Notes: generated by a model from the sequence alone, not told the origin. A DNA stretch of 38,677 nt from Flammeovirgaceae bacterium UBA6059 (GCA_002435755.1 DIYH01000020.1:1-38677), one strand, 5' to 3'. Counted from the first letter of the stretch, positions 24,337 to 33,865 are shown. Numbers and translations are program-made.

Positions 24337-24825
24337 ATGAAAGCAAAAGAAATTCGTGATCTGATTGATTTTATCTCTGAATCAGGGCTTGAGGAAGTCA
24401 ACATTGAAACTGAAGAGTTTAAGATCAAGGTTAAGAGAAATGCCGAGATGCCAGCAGGCACAGTAGTAGCAGCTCCCGCACCTGTAGCAACACCTGCCCC
24501 TGTGGCCGCTGCTGCACCAGCCGTCACAGCACCGCCTCCTGCAGCAGCTCCCGCACCATCGTCCGGTGATACTGATGACAGTAAGTACGTGACAATCAAG
24601 TCACCAATGATTGGAACATTCTACAGATCCGCTAATCCGGAATCCGGCCCTTTTGTTCAGCCTGGTGATAAGGTGACTGCAGGTCAAACAGTGTGTATCA
24701 TTGAAGCGATGAAATTATTCAATGAGATAGAGTCCGAAGTATCAGGTACTATCGTGAAAGTGCTGGCGGATAATGCAACTCCCGTTGAATACGACCAGCC
24801 ACTATTTCTGGTTGACCCTTCATAG
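24337..24825 (+). CDS. accB: Biotin carboxyl carrier protein of acetyl-CoA carboxylase
   Basis: Carries the biotin that shuttles CO2 between biotin carboxylase and carboxyltransferase in malonyl-CoA synthesis. The 162-aa protein has a short N-terminal helical domain, an Ala/Pro-rich flexible linker (about residues 45-80), and a C-terminal biotinyl domain with the target Lys126 in IIEAMKLFNEIE and the BCCP thumb region SANPESGPFVQPG. Followed by accC after 35 nt. Confidence 0.97.
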   Translation: MKAKEIRDLIDFISESGLEEVNIETEEFKIKVKRNAEMPAGTVVAAPAPVATPAPVAAAAPAVTAPPPAAAPAPSSGDTDDSKYVTIKSPMIGTFYRSANPESGPFVQPGDKVTAGQTVCIIEAMKLFNEIESEVSGTIVKVLADNATPVEYDQPLFLVDPS

Positions 24826-24860
24826 ACACACTTGTTTTACATCATTAAACCCAAACCACT

Positions 24861-26210
24861 GTGTTTAAAAAAATACTAATCGCCAACCGTGGTGAGATTG
24901 CGTTGCGTGTAATCCGTACTTGCCGCGAAATGGGCATCAAAACGGTGGCTGTCTACTCTACTGCCGATAGAGATAGCCTACATGTCAGGTTTGCTGATGA
25001 GGCCGTATGTATAGGACCGCCCATAAGCAAAGACTCCTACCTCAACATTCCGAGGATTATATCTGCCGCTGAGATCACCAATGCGGATGCTATTCACCCC
25101 GGATATGGCTTCTTATCAGAGAATGATGAGTTTTCCAGAGTTTGCCAGGAGTATGGGATCAAGTTTATTGGAGCTAGTCCAGAGATGATCCAAAAAATGG
25201 GAGATAAGGCTACTGCCAAAGCAACAATGATAGCTGCCGGAGTACCTTGTATACTTGGCTCTGATGGTCTGCTAGACAGTATCGAACAAGGAGTAGAGAT
25301 CGCCAAAGAAATCGGTTACCCAGTCATCCTAAAAGCTACCGCAGGCGGTGGTGGTCGTGGGATGCGGATCGTACATGACGAATCAGGCTTTAAGAAAGCG
25401 TGGGATGACGCAAGACAAGAGTCAGGAGCTGCTTTTGGTAATGATGGACTTTACCTTGAGAAGTTTGTAGAGGAGCCAAGGCATGTTGAGATACAGATTG
25501 TCGGAGATAGTTTCGGCAATGTAAGTCACCTATCGGAAAGGGACTGCTCTATCCAGCGCAGACATCAAAAACTCATCGAAGAGACACCATCTCCTGCAGT
25601 AAACAAAGCACTTAGGGATAAGATGGGTGCTGCAGCTGTCAAAGGCGCCAAGGCTATTAAATATGAAGGTGCAGGTACTGTTGAGTTCCTTGTTGATAAG
25701 CATTCCAACTTTTACTTTATGGAGATGAACACCAGGATACAGGTGGAGCATCCTATTACAGAAGAAGTGACTGAGTTTGACCTGATCAAAGAACAGATCA
25801 AGGCTGCCGCTGGCGTAGAGGTCTCAGGAGACCACTACTATCCTAAGCTCTATGCTATGGAGTGTAGGATCAACGCTGAGGACCCTGTAAATGGATTCAG
25901 ACCGAGCCCTGGTAAGATCACCAACTTGCACATGCCTGGTGGTCACGGTGTGAGGGTCGATAGTCATGTCTATGCAGGATATACTATCCCTCCAAACTAT
26001 GATTCTATGATCGCCAAACTCATCGTATCTGGCCAGTCCAGGGATGAGGTACTTACCAGAATGAAGAGAGCGCTGCAAGAGTTTGTCATTGAAGGGATAA
26101 AGACGACTATTCCCTTCCATATCCATATGATGGACGATGAACAGTTCAAAAGCGGCAACTTCACCACAAAGTTTTTGGACGATTTTGACTTCTCTCAATT
26201 GAGGGATTGA
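24861..26210 (+). CDS. accC: Biotin carboxylase subunit of acetyl-CoA carboxylase
   Basis: ATP-dependent carboxylation of the biotin on AccB. The 449-aa protein has the N-terminal FKKILIANRGEIALRVIRT, ATP-grasp loop KATAGGGGRGMRIV, the catalytic MEMNTRIQVEHP and C-terminal GYTIPPNYDSMIAKL. It starts with GTG at 24861, and no nearby in-frame ATG gives a better N terminus. Last gene of the fabH-efp-accB-accC run. The carboxyltransferase subunits AccA and AccD are not in the window. Confidence 0.97.
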   Translation: MFKKILIANRGEIALRVIRTCREMGIKTVAVYSTADRDSLHVRFADEAVCIGPPISKDSYLNIPRIISAAEITNADAIHPGYGFLSENDEFSRVCQEYGIKFIGASPEMIQKMGDKATAKATMIAAGVPCILGSDGLLDSIEQGVEIAKEIGYPVILKATAGGGGRGMRIVHDESGFKKAWDDARQESGAAFGNDGLYLEKFVEEPRHVEIQIVGDSFGNVSHLSERDCSIQRRHQKLIEETPSPAVNKALRDKMGAAAVKGAKAIKYEGAGTVEFLVDKHSNFYFMEMNTRIQVEHPITEEVTEFDLIKEQIKAAAGVEVSGDHYYPKLYAMECRINAEDPVNGFRPSPGKITNLHMPGGHGVRVDSHVYAGYTIPPNYDSMIAKLIVSGQSRDEVLTRMKRALQEFVIEGIKTTIPFHIHMMDDEQFKSGNFTTKFLDDFDFSQLRD

Positions 26211-26232
26211 GTAGAGGTTGGCTGATCTACAT

Positions 26233-26259
26233 AAGACCGAGCAATTAGTCTCGGTCTTT
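26233..26259 (+). terminator. Terminator after accC
   Basis: AAGACCGAG (26233-26241) pairs perfectly with CTCGGTCTT (26250-26258) over an 8-nt loop. A short T-run (TCTTTAA) overlaps the 3' arm. Position 23 nt after the accC stop fits transcript termination. The stem is symmetrical and could also serve the opposite strand, where the methyltransferase pseudogene ends at 26311. Confidence 0.7.
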
Positions 26260-26310
26260 AACACTACCACGAGACATATATTTCAAGAAATAAGACGTCA
26301 TTGAGCCATT

Positions 26311-27038
26311 TCAGTGGCTTTTTTGACCTATAATGGTACACACTCCTTTGATCGATTCATTGAAGTGAATCTTCATACCACTTTCTTCTAAAATTTCAAT
26401 GACAGCTACAGGCGCAAGACGCAACTTGTAATAACCACTTGCTTTTTGAGTCCACTCACCATTGAAATTCTCGTGTAACAAGTCTGTTACTCTGACCTTT
26501 TCATCTTCATATTCTAAGACGCACGTTAATATTCGATCGCTTGAACTTTTAACAGGTATAAACCTTTGTTCATCCTTTAGTTCGTAAGTGTAGTCGCGAA
26601 AGGACAACATGATGTTACCATTATCGACCAAGATTTGAGTTGAATCGATTAAGAGTTGTTCTACCTGTTCTTTACTCTCTAAGTGGGTAGGTGTGTCACC
26701 ACAACAGGCGATTAGTTCTGGGTTCAGCTTCGCAAAAGCCTTGACATTTGTAATGTCTTCCAGCTTAATTGCGATTCCTTCAGCGCTAGGATTCGATTTT
26801 AGCTCTTCTAGTAACTGTTTATTGAAGTCCACCGCGGTGACCTGGAAGCCCAGATTTTTAAGGGCGATACTCTGAATGCCATTGCCTGCACCCAGGTCTA
26901 TGGCCACCTTAGTTGATTTTGCCTTTACACCATTGTTTCGGAGAAGGTGTTCAAATTCAGTAATTTTCGGCTAATATCCCCTATCATCCATGAGTAGAAA
27001 TTAGCGAGGTGCTTATAATAATGATCTTTTGCGTTCAT
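26311..27038 (-). pseudogene. SAM-dependent methyltransferase, frameshifted near the N terminus
   Basis: Class I methyltransferase fold: motif I AIDLGAGNGIQSIAL, then VTAVDFNKQLLEEL. The ATG at 27038 opens MNAKDHYYKHLANFYSWMIG, the usual N terminus of such proteins, but this frame runs to a stop soon after. The frame with motif I begins only after a stop upstream of PKITEFEHLLRNNG. Adding one A to the AAAA run (minus strand, 26964-26967) joins both parts as SRKITEFEHLLRNNG. So this is a one-base deletion, real or a sequencing error. The part downstream of the shift is otherwise undamaged. Function unknown; a shorter protein from a GTG at 26907 would lack the N-terminal helix. Confidence 0.75.
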
Positions 27039-27066
27039 TTCGTAGATACACTATAAAACTGAACCC

Positions 27067-27630
27067 CTATTTACTTTCAATTTCGCTAACTAGTTCAGCG
27101 TACCAAACTTCACCATATTTTCTAATAAGGGGTTCTTTCAAGAACTTATAAACTGGCAGTCCAAGCTTAACTCCTAATGCGCATGCTGCGCTACAAATAT
27201 CCCAACGATCATAGTTGAGCGCATCATAGTGATCATACTTGGTAATCCTGATAGGATAAAGATGGCACGAGATCGGCTTCTTAAAGTCAATCTTGCCATC
27301 CAACTGGGCCTGCTCGATACCGCATTTAAGGATACCTTTTTCATCGTATATCGCAAAGGCACATTCCTTGTTATTCACGGTAGTGGTGCTATGATCGCCT
27401 TCTTCATCTAATATGTATGGGCCGTGCCTGTCAATAGCAGCGAGACCTTCCGATGATAAATAGGGCCTGACCTTATCTACTATATCGTCCATGATAGGCA
27501 GTTCTTCTGGTTCAAGGGGTGCCCCTAAGTCACCTTCAACGCAACATGCACCTTTGCATTTGTCCAGATCGCAAGTAAAAAACTGCTCTTTGATATCATC
27601 AGATATTACGGCATTGTCCAGTATGATCAT
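27067..27630 (-). CDS. DUF3109 family protein, Cys-rich
   Basis: A 187-aa member of DUF3109, widespread and uncharacterised in Bacteroidota. It has a cysteine cluster Cys20, Cys25, Cys29, Cys30 (TCDLDKCKGACC), then ECAFA, KCGIEQA, SCHLYPIR and CSAACALG. The pattern resembles YkgJ-type metal or Fe-S binding proteins. The ATG at 27630 is preceded only 4 nt upstream by TAGCTTTG, a perfect -7 promoter element, so the mRNA may be nearly leaderless. It follows the permease gene by 47 nt on the same strand. Confidence 0.88.
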   Translation of the reverse strand: MIILDNAVISDDIKEQFFTCDLDKCKGACCVEGDLGAPLEPEELPIMDDIVDKVRPYLSSEGLAAIDRHGPYILDEEGDHSTTTVNNKECAFAIYDEKGILKCGIEQAQLDGKIDFKKPISCHLYPIRITKYDHYDALNYDRWDICSAACALGVKLGLPVYKFLKEPLIRKYGEVWYAELVSEIESK

Positions 27631-27634
27631 GCCG

Positions 27635-27642
27635 CAAAGCTA
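27635..27642 (-). promoter_or_regulatory. Candidate -7 promoter element of the DUF3109 gene
   Basis: TAGCTTTG on the minus strand (27635-27642) matches TAnnTTTG exactly and is separated from the ATG by CGGC. Transcription would begin at about the start codon. No good TTTG is seen 17-23 nt further upstream, which lowers confidence. Confidence 0.35.
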
Positions 27643-27677
27643 ACTAGCAAAGGGTGCCTGGCCTACTTCAGGCGAGC

Positions 27678-30053
27678 TTATTCATCCCTTAAATAGATTA
27701 CCGGATTAGCTCGACCAGCACCAATGGTCTTATAACTTACTGTCAATACAATCATCACAAGCATAGCCACGAGTGCAATCGCAAAGACTACAACGCTTAT
27801 CCCTGATCTGAAGGCAAAGCCTGCCAGCCACTGCTCAAGAAAAAAGTAAGCACTTAAGCCTCCTATAAAAAAAGCTATAAGGTAGAGCGTCACAAATTTT
27901 CTCATGATCAAGAGCCATAGTTGCTCTAGTGTGGCGCCCATGACCTTTCTTATGCTGATCTCTCTTCGCTTCCTTTCGATAACGAAAGCAGATAGTCCAT
28001 ATAAACCTAGTGCTGCTATGAAGATAGCTAGAGCTGTAAACCATCTTGTAAGGCTAAGGAGTCTTGTCTCATCCTGATACATCAGTGCTACTTGATCATC
28101 CAGAAAGCTGTATTCCAACGGTGTGAGTGCTCCCAATGAAGTCCATTTCTCTTCAAGCTCCGTCAAAACTGCATTTGAAGACTTGAGTGGTACCTCAAAA
28201 GATATATACTGGTGAACCGGATGATCAGCAGTCCTGTGCATCATCAGTGTTGGGGCTATCTCCTCCCTCAATGACTCAAAATTGAAGTCATTGACCATTC
28301 CAACAACCCTTAGCTCGTTATTACCGATCATCACCACCTTATCAATGATATCCGTCCAGCCGAAGGCCTTTAAAGCAGCCGAATTGAGTACTACTACATC
28401 TCTCTGATGCCCGTTGCGGTCGGGCAAGAAGCCATCGCCCTCTTGCATTGGGATATCAAAAGCCTTAAAAAAAGTTGCGTCCATATAGGTAAATCTCATC
28501 CGCATTGGATCACCTTCCCAACCTTGCGGCCGTGCGAAAGTAAAGCTCCTCGACCACTGAGCGGGTACATGACGAGATGATGTCACCTCCTCTACGCCTG
28601 CGATATTATTAAGGAAGTCTTTGAATGTTTTGATACGGACCTCACCTATTTCATTATTCTCAAAATCATCGACTGAAGCATTAAGAACTATTCGTTCCTT
28701 GTTGAAGCCCATGTTGGTCTCGACCATAAAATTGATCTGTCTGTTGATACCAAGTGTGGCAATGATCATGAGTGAGCCAAGAGCAAACTGTAGTGTCATC
28801 ATCGTACTTCTTATGCCACTTGCTCCCCGGTGTGATAGTCTTCCAACTACCAGATGACTCAATCCCATATTTGATAAATAGATAGAAGGATAGCTCGCTG
28901 CAAGCCCTCCAAGGCAAATGGAAAAGATGAAGACTCCTGCAATGATATCGAAAGACATAAATCTTCCCATCCCAAGATCCATATCCAAAAGATCATTAAC
29001 GGTAGGTAATAAAAGATAGGCCAACCCAACACTGATCAGTGTGCTAGCAACTGTAATGATCATTGTCTCTGTAACAAACTGCCACCTGATCGAGCCTGCT
29101 ATGGCACCCAGTACCTTTCTTACACCGACCTCCTTTGCTCTTTCCAGAGCGTTTGCCGTGCTCAGATTCATGAAGTTGAACACTGCGATCAATAAGATAG
29201 CCAACGCTACGTAACACATCAGGTAAGCATTGTCGGCTTCACCCACCATGGTATCGTATACTTCTGCTAGCGGCAACAGTTTTAAGTTGGTATTGTTGCG
29301 GGTACGCTCGTCCCAGATCTTCTCTACCAGGTCTGGGAAGGAGGTCTCAAGGTTGACATGCTGTTCTTGGTTAGGGATAACGATGTAGGTAAACAGAAAC
29401 GAGCCATCCCAGTAGTCGGCATACTGCTCATAGTCTGGTATGCTCTCCACGGGAAAGAGCATACTCGGCGCAACCGAGTTATTGGGCTCATATGCTGACA
29501 ATACACCAGATACGATATAGTCCTTTTCAAATTCAAGAAAGGACTCCTGAATAGTGATCTGCTGACCGATAGGATTAGATGGCCCAAAAAGCCGGTCTGC
29601 TACTTCTTGTGAAATGACAACAGAGTTGAGATCTGTAAAGGGCGATTGACCATTGCTAAGGACAAGTGGAAAATCAAATACATCAAAGAAGGTCTCATCC
29701 ACAAATTGAAAGTCCTCCTCAAAGGATTGATTATCAATCGTGACCGTGCCGTCGAGTGGTGCCAACCTCGTGGCAGTAGAGATCTGTGGATAATCCATTT
29801 CGAGTTGGGTTTTTAGTGGTATCCATGTATCGTAGGTTGGCTGAACACCATTTGGGGTCACTCGCTCTTTGTAGACCATATAGATGTTATCCACTTTAGA
29901 GTGCATATGGTCATAGGTCAGAATGAAATGAGCATAAATGGCAATTATGACCACTGAGGTAAGACCCATGGTGAGTCCAACCAGATTAATTGCAGTCAGT
30001 AGCTTGTGTTTGCGAAGATGACGTAGTGATGTTTTAATGTAGTTGTAAAGCAT
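27678..30053 (-). CDS. FtsX/MacB-type ABC transporter permease (orphan)
   Basis: A large permease of about 791 aa of the double FtsX-MacB_PCD type common in Bacteroidota. It has an N-terminal helix followed by a periplasmic MacB-like domain, FtsX core helices (NALERAKEVGVRKVLGAIAG), then a second periplasmic domain and a second FtsX core with the signature SAFVIERKRREISIRKVMGA. The ATG at 30053 is chosen because MLYNYIKTSLRHLRKHKL is the usual start; the ORF can be read back to 30140, with another ATG at 30071. No ATPase gene is adjacent. Probable role: mechanotransmission-type export of lipoproteins, peptides or drugs. Confidence 0.88.
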   Translation of the reverse strand: MLYNYIKTSLRHLRKHKLLTAINLVGLTMGLTSVVIIAIYAHFILTYDHMHSKVDNIYMVYKERVTPNGVQPTYDTWIPLKTQLEMDYPQISTATRLAPLDGTVTIDNQSFEEDFQFVDETFFDVFDFPLVLSNGQSPFTDLNSVVISQEVADRLFGPSNPIGQQITIQESFLEFEKDYIVSGVLSAYEPNNSVAPSMLFPVESIPDYEQYADYWDGSFLFTYIVIPNQEQHVNLETSFPDLVEKIWDERTRNNTNLKLLPLAEVYDTMVGEADNAYLMCYVALAILLIAVFNFMNLSTANALERAKEVGVRKVLGAIAGSIRWQFVTETMIITVASTLISVGLAYLLLPTVNDLLDMDLGMGRFMSFDIIAGVFIFSICLGGLAASYPSIYLSNMGLSHLVVGRLSHRGASGIRSTMMTLQFALGSLMIIATLGINRQINFMVETNMGFNKERIVLNASVDDFENNEIGEVRIKTFKDFLNNIAGVEEVTSSRHVPAQWSRSFTFARPQGWEGDPMRMRFTYMDATFFKAFDIPMQEGDGFLPDRNGHQRDVVVLNSAALKAFGWTDIIDKVVMIGNNELRVVGMVNDFNFESLREEIAPTLMMHRTADHPVHQYISFEVPLKSSNAVLTELEEKWTSLGALTPLEYSFLDDQVALMYQDETRLLSLTRWFTALAIFIAALGLYGLSAFVIERKRREISIRKVMGATLEQLWLLIMRKFVTLYLIAFFIGGLSAYFFLEQWLAGFAFRSGISVVVFAIALVAMLVMIVLTVSYKTIGAGRANPVIYLRDE

Positions 30054-30098
30054 GATATTGAGTTTAGACATGTCAAGTCTAACACCCTGGCGCAAGGC

Positions 30099-30110
30099 TA
30101 CCAATTGGTA
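30099..30110. promoter_or_regulatory. 12-bp palindrome upstream of the permease gene
   Basis: TACCAATTGGTA is a perfect palindrome 46-57 nt before the preferred start codon. It could be a repressor site if the shorter start is right; otherwise it lies within codons. Confidence 0.3.
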
Positions 30111-30208
30111 TGTCATCAACCGTCGAATGTAGGTAGTCAAACGTGGTACTCCTAACCCCTATGGTCCTCTTAAAAAGCATAAAGGAACCCCCTATTCTAC
30201 AGGTAACT

Positions 30209-30340
30209 AGCTCAAATCCAGTGTTTTGCTTTATCGAATAATTGTTACTCACCGTAGGAGATTACCAGTCATTCATCGAATCAACAGCATCCGTAAAATC
30301 GCTTATACCTACTTTGGATGTGCCCTTTTGGATTTGAGCT
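30209..30340. repeat. Widely spaced 11-bp inverted repeat
   Basis: AGCTCAAATCC at 30209-30219 and GGATTTGAGCT at 30330-30340 are exact reverse complements, 110 nt apart. They lie in the 352-nt divergent region between the permease and the CheA-like kinase. No ORF or transposase lies between, so this may be a paired binding site. Apart from this and the palindrome the region shows no feature. Confidence 0.35.
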
Positions 30341-30405
30341 CACAACCAGGAGTTTAAAGCCTTGGCATAGAGATAAAAGTATTATTCAACCAACAGCTAA
30401 TAGAG

Positions 30406-33021
30406 ATGAATCTATTTTCCAATCTCGCAATTCGCGACAAGTTTGTCGTGATTGTGTTACCCCTTTTATTGGCAGCCGGCTACTTTGTATTCCAGGAAGT
30501 CAGCTCCAACTATCGAACCTCTCAAGAACTTAATGCTCTGTTTAACGGTATTCAGGTTACGGAACGCTTAAGTAGGCTTGTTCATGAAATCCAGAAAGAA
30601 CGAGGTAACTCCTCAGGTTTTCTTTCTAATGCAGGAGCGGCTTTCGGCCCGGAACTAGAGGCACAAAGAAAGCTAACCGATGAAAGTATAGCCGATCTTG
30701 ATGCACTCCTGACTGACACTGATTATCAGGAGTTTTTGTCCCAGTACAAAACTGTACTGACCGATATCAGAGAGGACGTTGACAAAATCCCCTCAATCCG
30801 AGAGAGAGTAAATCAACTGGACCTTTCCCCTAACCAGGCCATTGATCTTTACACAGAGATCAACACCAATATTCTTAATTCTATTAGTACGCTCACAAGT
30901 ACTACCGATAATAAGGAGATGACGGAGCAGCAGATCGCCTTTATCAACTTTCTTAAATCAAAAGAAAGGGCAGGTATCGAGAGGGCCATTGGTTCTCAAG
31001 GTTTTTCGAATGGTCAATTGAACCCTGAATCCTATGCTCGATTTCTAGAGTTGGTCTCGGCACAGGACGCTTATGTAGATGCATTTCTTGGTACTGCTGA
31101 TCAGAAATATGTCAACTACTTCAATAAGACAGTAACCGGATCTGATGTAGAAGAGGTAAATCGAATGCGTGAACAATTATTCGCTAATGCGGACCTCTCA
31201 GAGGACCCGCTTTACTGGTTTGCTCAGATCACAGCCAAAATTAACCTGTTAAAGAAGGTAGAGGATTTTATAGCTAATGATATCAAGTCCACCGCTATTT
31301 CAATCGCAGACTCTGCTAACAGGATCTTTGTTCAGTTCCTGGCTATTTCGATTGTCCTATCTATAGTCGACCTCTATCTCTTGTACTTCATCGTGTCCAA
31401 CCTTGTGAACAACATCAACATCTTGAGTGCATTCTCCAGGCGCGTAGCACAAGGTGATCTATCCAAAACTGTATCCATAAGATCCAAAGATGAAGTCGGA
31501 CAGTTTGCCAATACTTTTAACGAAATGGTAGGATCACTGAAAATTTCCCGGGAAGAGCTTGCCAAAGAGAAGGAAAAGGCCGAGTACATGTACGAGACCA
31601 TCTATAAGCAGTCTGAGGTGGTATTCGAAAACGTACAGCAAGGTATCTTCCTACTAGACGAAAACTTCAAGATCAGTAATCTGTACTCTGCCGCTATGGA
31701 GGACATCTTCCAACGAAAGGATATCGGTGGAGAAAACTTCGTACAGTTCATGCGCCCGAGACTTGTCCCCAGGGACCAGGACGCTTTGGAAATGTTTGTC
31801 AAGCACCTTTTCAATACTGACATTGATGAGTCAGTACTCTCCCAGCTCAACCCGGTAGAGAGCGTACAGATATTCTCAAATGAGGATAGCGGCAACATAC
31901 AAACAAGGTACATACAGATCACTTTCTCCAGGGTAATGAATGAAGGGGAGATATCGAGCGTCATGGTAACGGTACTCGATCAAACTGAGGCTGTTTTGAT
32001 GCAACAACACATTAAGGAAACAGAAGAGAAGAACAAGCATGAGTCAGAACAACTCCTCAGTATCCTGAAAATAGAACCAGTAGTACTCAAAGACTTTATT
32101 GATTCTTCTAAGAAATCGCTCGTGAGTATCTCAGAAAGGTATGAGAAAAGTCAGAAAAGTGATATTCAGGCTTTGATCACTTTCACCTTCAATACGGTCC
32201 ACAACATTAAGGGTAATGCATCTCTCATCGACTTACAGTTGATTGTTGACAAGTTCCACGAGATCGAAGAATCCTTAGTAGATCTCAAAGGAAAAAATGT
32301 AAGTGTAAATGATTTCCTTAAGATCCTCTATAAGATCAATGAGGTTGACGCTGTGATGAGTAACATGAAGTCCATGCTCCTCAGAATTGCCAACGTTTAT
32401 GAGCAGATGACCGATGAGCTCGATGATAACTCCAACAACAAGTTCATTGATTCACTGAAAAGAGGTGCCAGGAGAATGAGTAAAGACAGTGGTACTGAGT
32501 TGAACTTCAGATTTGAAAATGTTGAAGACTTCAACCTTCCCGAGCGATTCAAACTGCCTCTCAAAGATGTGCTCATCCAGTTGATCAGAAATACAGTAGC
32601 GCATGGGGCCGAACCATCTGAAGAGAGACTATCAGCCGGTAAGACAAAAGAGGTGAACATCAAGGTAGGACTTGAAGAGGTCGATGGCCAGCATCTCAAA
32701 GTGACTTACAAAGATGACGGAAAAGGTATCGACCTGGACCAGATCACCAAACAGGCCATAGAAAATGGTCTGATCACTGAAGAAAAAGTAGCCAACATGG
32801 ATACCAAGGAGCTCACCCAGCTCATCTTCAAAGATGGTCTTTCTACAGCTTCCGAAGTGACACATCTATCAGGGCGTGGACAAGGTATGAGCTTAGTACA
32901 AGACCTGACAGATAAGATGAAAGGCAAATACACTATTACCTCACAGAAAGGAGAGTCTTTCGAGATGACATTCCTATTACCATTAGAAAACCAGCAAGAA
33001 AAAACAGCTATAGAGATATGA
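30406..33021 (+). CDS. NIT-HAMP-PAS sensor fused to a CheA-type histidine kinase
   Basis: A 871-aa inner-membrane kinase. Domains in order: membrane helix (about 13-29); periplasmic NIT-type nitrate/nitrite-sensing domain (about 45-300, with HEIQKERGNSSGFL and KSKERAGIERAIGSQG); membrane helix (about 307-330); HAMP (SAFSRRVAQGDLSKTV and DEVGQFANTFNEMV); coiled coil; PAS (about 405-530, EVVFENVQQGIFLLD); Hpt with His599 in VHNIKGNAS; CheA-type ATPase with Asn729 in LIRNTVAHGAEPSEER, DDGKGID and SGRGQGMSLVQD. The CheW-binding P5 domain is absent: the protein ends right after the ATPase. The stop overlaps the cheY ATG. Nitrate as ligand is inferred from the NIT domain only. Confidence 0.88.
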   Translation: MNLFSNLAIRDKFVVIVLPLLLAAGYFVFQEVSSNYRTSQELNALFNGIQVTERLSRLVHEIQKERGNSSGFLSNAGAAFGPELEAQRKLTDESIADLDALLTDTDYQEFLSQYKTVLTDIREDVDKIPSIRERVNQLDLSPNQAIDLYTEINTNILNSISTLTSTTDNKEMTEQQIAFINFLKSKERAGIERAIGSQGFSNGQLNPESYARFLELVSAQDAYVDAFLGTADQKYVNYFNKTVTGSDVEEVNRMREQLFANADLSEDPLYWFAQITAKINLLKKVEDFIANDIKSTAISIADSANRIFVQFLAISIVLSIVDLYLLYFIVSNLVNNINILSAFSRRVAQGDLSKTVSIRSKDEVGQFANTFNEMVGSLKISREELAKEKEKAEYMYETIYKQSEVVFENVQQGIFLLDENFKISNLYSAAMEDIFQRKDIGGENFVQFMRPRLVPRDQDALEMFVKHLFNTDIDESVLSQLNPVESVQIFSNEDSGNIQTRYIQITFSRVMNEGEISSVMVTVLDQTEAVLMQQHIKETEEKNKHESEQLLSILKIEPVVLKDFIDSSKKSLVSISERYEKSQKSDIQALITFTFNTVHNIKGNASLIDLQLIVDKFHEIEESLVDLKGKNVSVNDFLKILYKINEVDAVMSNMKSMLLRIANVYEQMTDELDDNSNNKFIDSLKRGARRMSKDSGTELNFRFENVEDFNLPERFKLPLKDVLIQLIRNTVAHGAEPSEERLSAGKTKEVNIKVGLEEVDGQHLKVTYKDDGKGIDLDQITKQAIENGLITEEKVANMDTKELTQLIFKDGLSTASEVTHLSGRGQGMSLVQDLTDKMKGKYTITSQKGESFEMTFLLPLENQQEKTAIEI

Positions 33022-33380
33022 CCTTATTAATTGTAGACGATTCTTCGGTAATGCGACGCACTATCGAAAAACATTTGAGCGATTACCACCTCGATATCAT
33101 TGGTACCGCAGGCAATGGAAGAGATGCAGTACAAATTGTGAAAGATAAAAGGCCTGATGTAGTGACCCTTGATATCACAATGCCCGAGATGGATGGGCTC
33201 ACTTGCCTTGAAAACATCATGGAAGTCCATCCGCAGGCCAAAGTGATGATCATCACAGCGCTTTCTGATAAGCTTACCGGCTTGCAGGCACTTGACAAAG
33301 GGGCCCGTGGCTTCCTCTACAAACCCGTAAGTCCTGAAGATCTTACCAAAGCATTTGACAAACTCCTTAATCGCAACTAA
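33018..33380 (+). CDS. CheY-like single-domain response regulator
   Basis: A 120-aa stand-alone receiver. Acidic pair in LIVDDSSVMRR, phospho-acceptor Asp (about residue 52) in VVTLDITMPEMDG, Thr switch in IITALSDK and Lys in FLYKPVSPEDL. The ATG overlaps the kinase stop (ATGA), so it is translationally coupled and is the obvious phosphate acceptor of that kinase. No output domain, so it must act by protein contact. The gap to cheX is 3 nt. Confidence 0.93.
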   Translation: MTLLIVDDSSVMRRTIEKHLSDYHLDIIGTAGNGRDAVQIVKDKRPDVVTLDITMPEMDGLTCLENIMEVHPQAKVMIITALSDKLTGLQALDKGARGFLYKPVSPEDLTKAFDKLLNRN

Positions 33381-33383
33381 AGA

Positions 33384-33851
33384 ATGGAAACTAAGCAATC
33401 AAAATTTGAAACAACCTGCCAGTTATTTATAGATTCTGTTAACAACTATTTCGAACACCTTACACAAACTCCTGCCGAAGCTGGAGTTCCATATCTCAAA
33501 GAACAGGACAACCTGATGTTGAAGGAGTTCACGGGTATGATCGGTATCTCAGGTAGCCGTAAGGGTTTCGTTTATATCTCAGGCAACCAGCAGATGTACT
33601 CTGACCTGATAGAGCTGTTCGTAGGTCTGGCAGAGCCAACCACAGAAGACGTACTTGACATGGCTGGAGAGATCTCAAATGTTGTATCAGGTAACGTAAG
33701 AGAGACCTACGGCAGTGATTTCATGATCTCTGTACCCATTGTATTTGAGGGGAGACCCAAGCAATTGAAATTCCCCTCAGAGATACCAGTATATGTCATT
33801 CCTATCAAATGGAAGAGCCATGAGGCTTTTGTAGTGATCGGTCTTGAATGA
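33384..33851 (+). CDS. CheX/CheC-type phosphatase
   Basis: A 155-aa protein of the CheC/CheX/FliY phosphatase fold. The single signature helix DMAGEISNVVSGNVRE carries the Glu-x-x-Asn pair that dephosphorylates CheY-P; one copy, as in CheX, rather than two as in CheC. It starts 3 nt after cheY and is therefore the likely signal-termination step of this relay. Confidence 0.88.
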   Translation: METKQSKFETTCQLFIDSVNNYFEHLTQTPAEAGVPYLKEQDNLMLKEFTGMIGISGSRKGFVYISGNQQMYSDLIELFVGLAEPTTEDVLDMAGEISNVVSGNVRETYGSDFMISVPIVFEGRPKQLKFPSEIPVYVIPIKWKSHEAFVVIGLE

Positions 33852-33865
33852 GCTAACCTAAGTAT

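Noticed and set aside
25824..26270. Leftward 148-codon ORF at the accC end
   Set aside because: Antisense to conserved biotin carboxylase residues and runs through the accC terminator.
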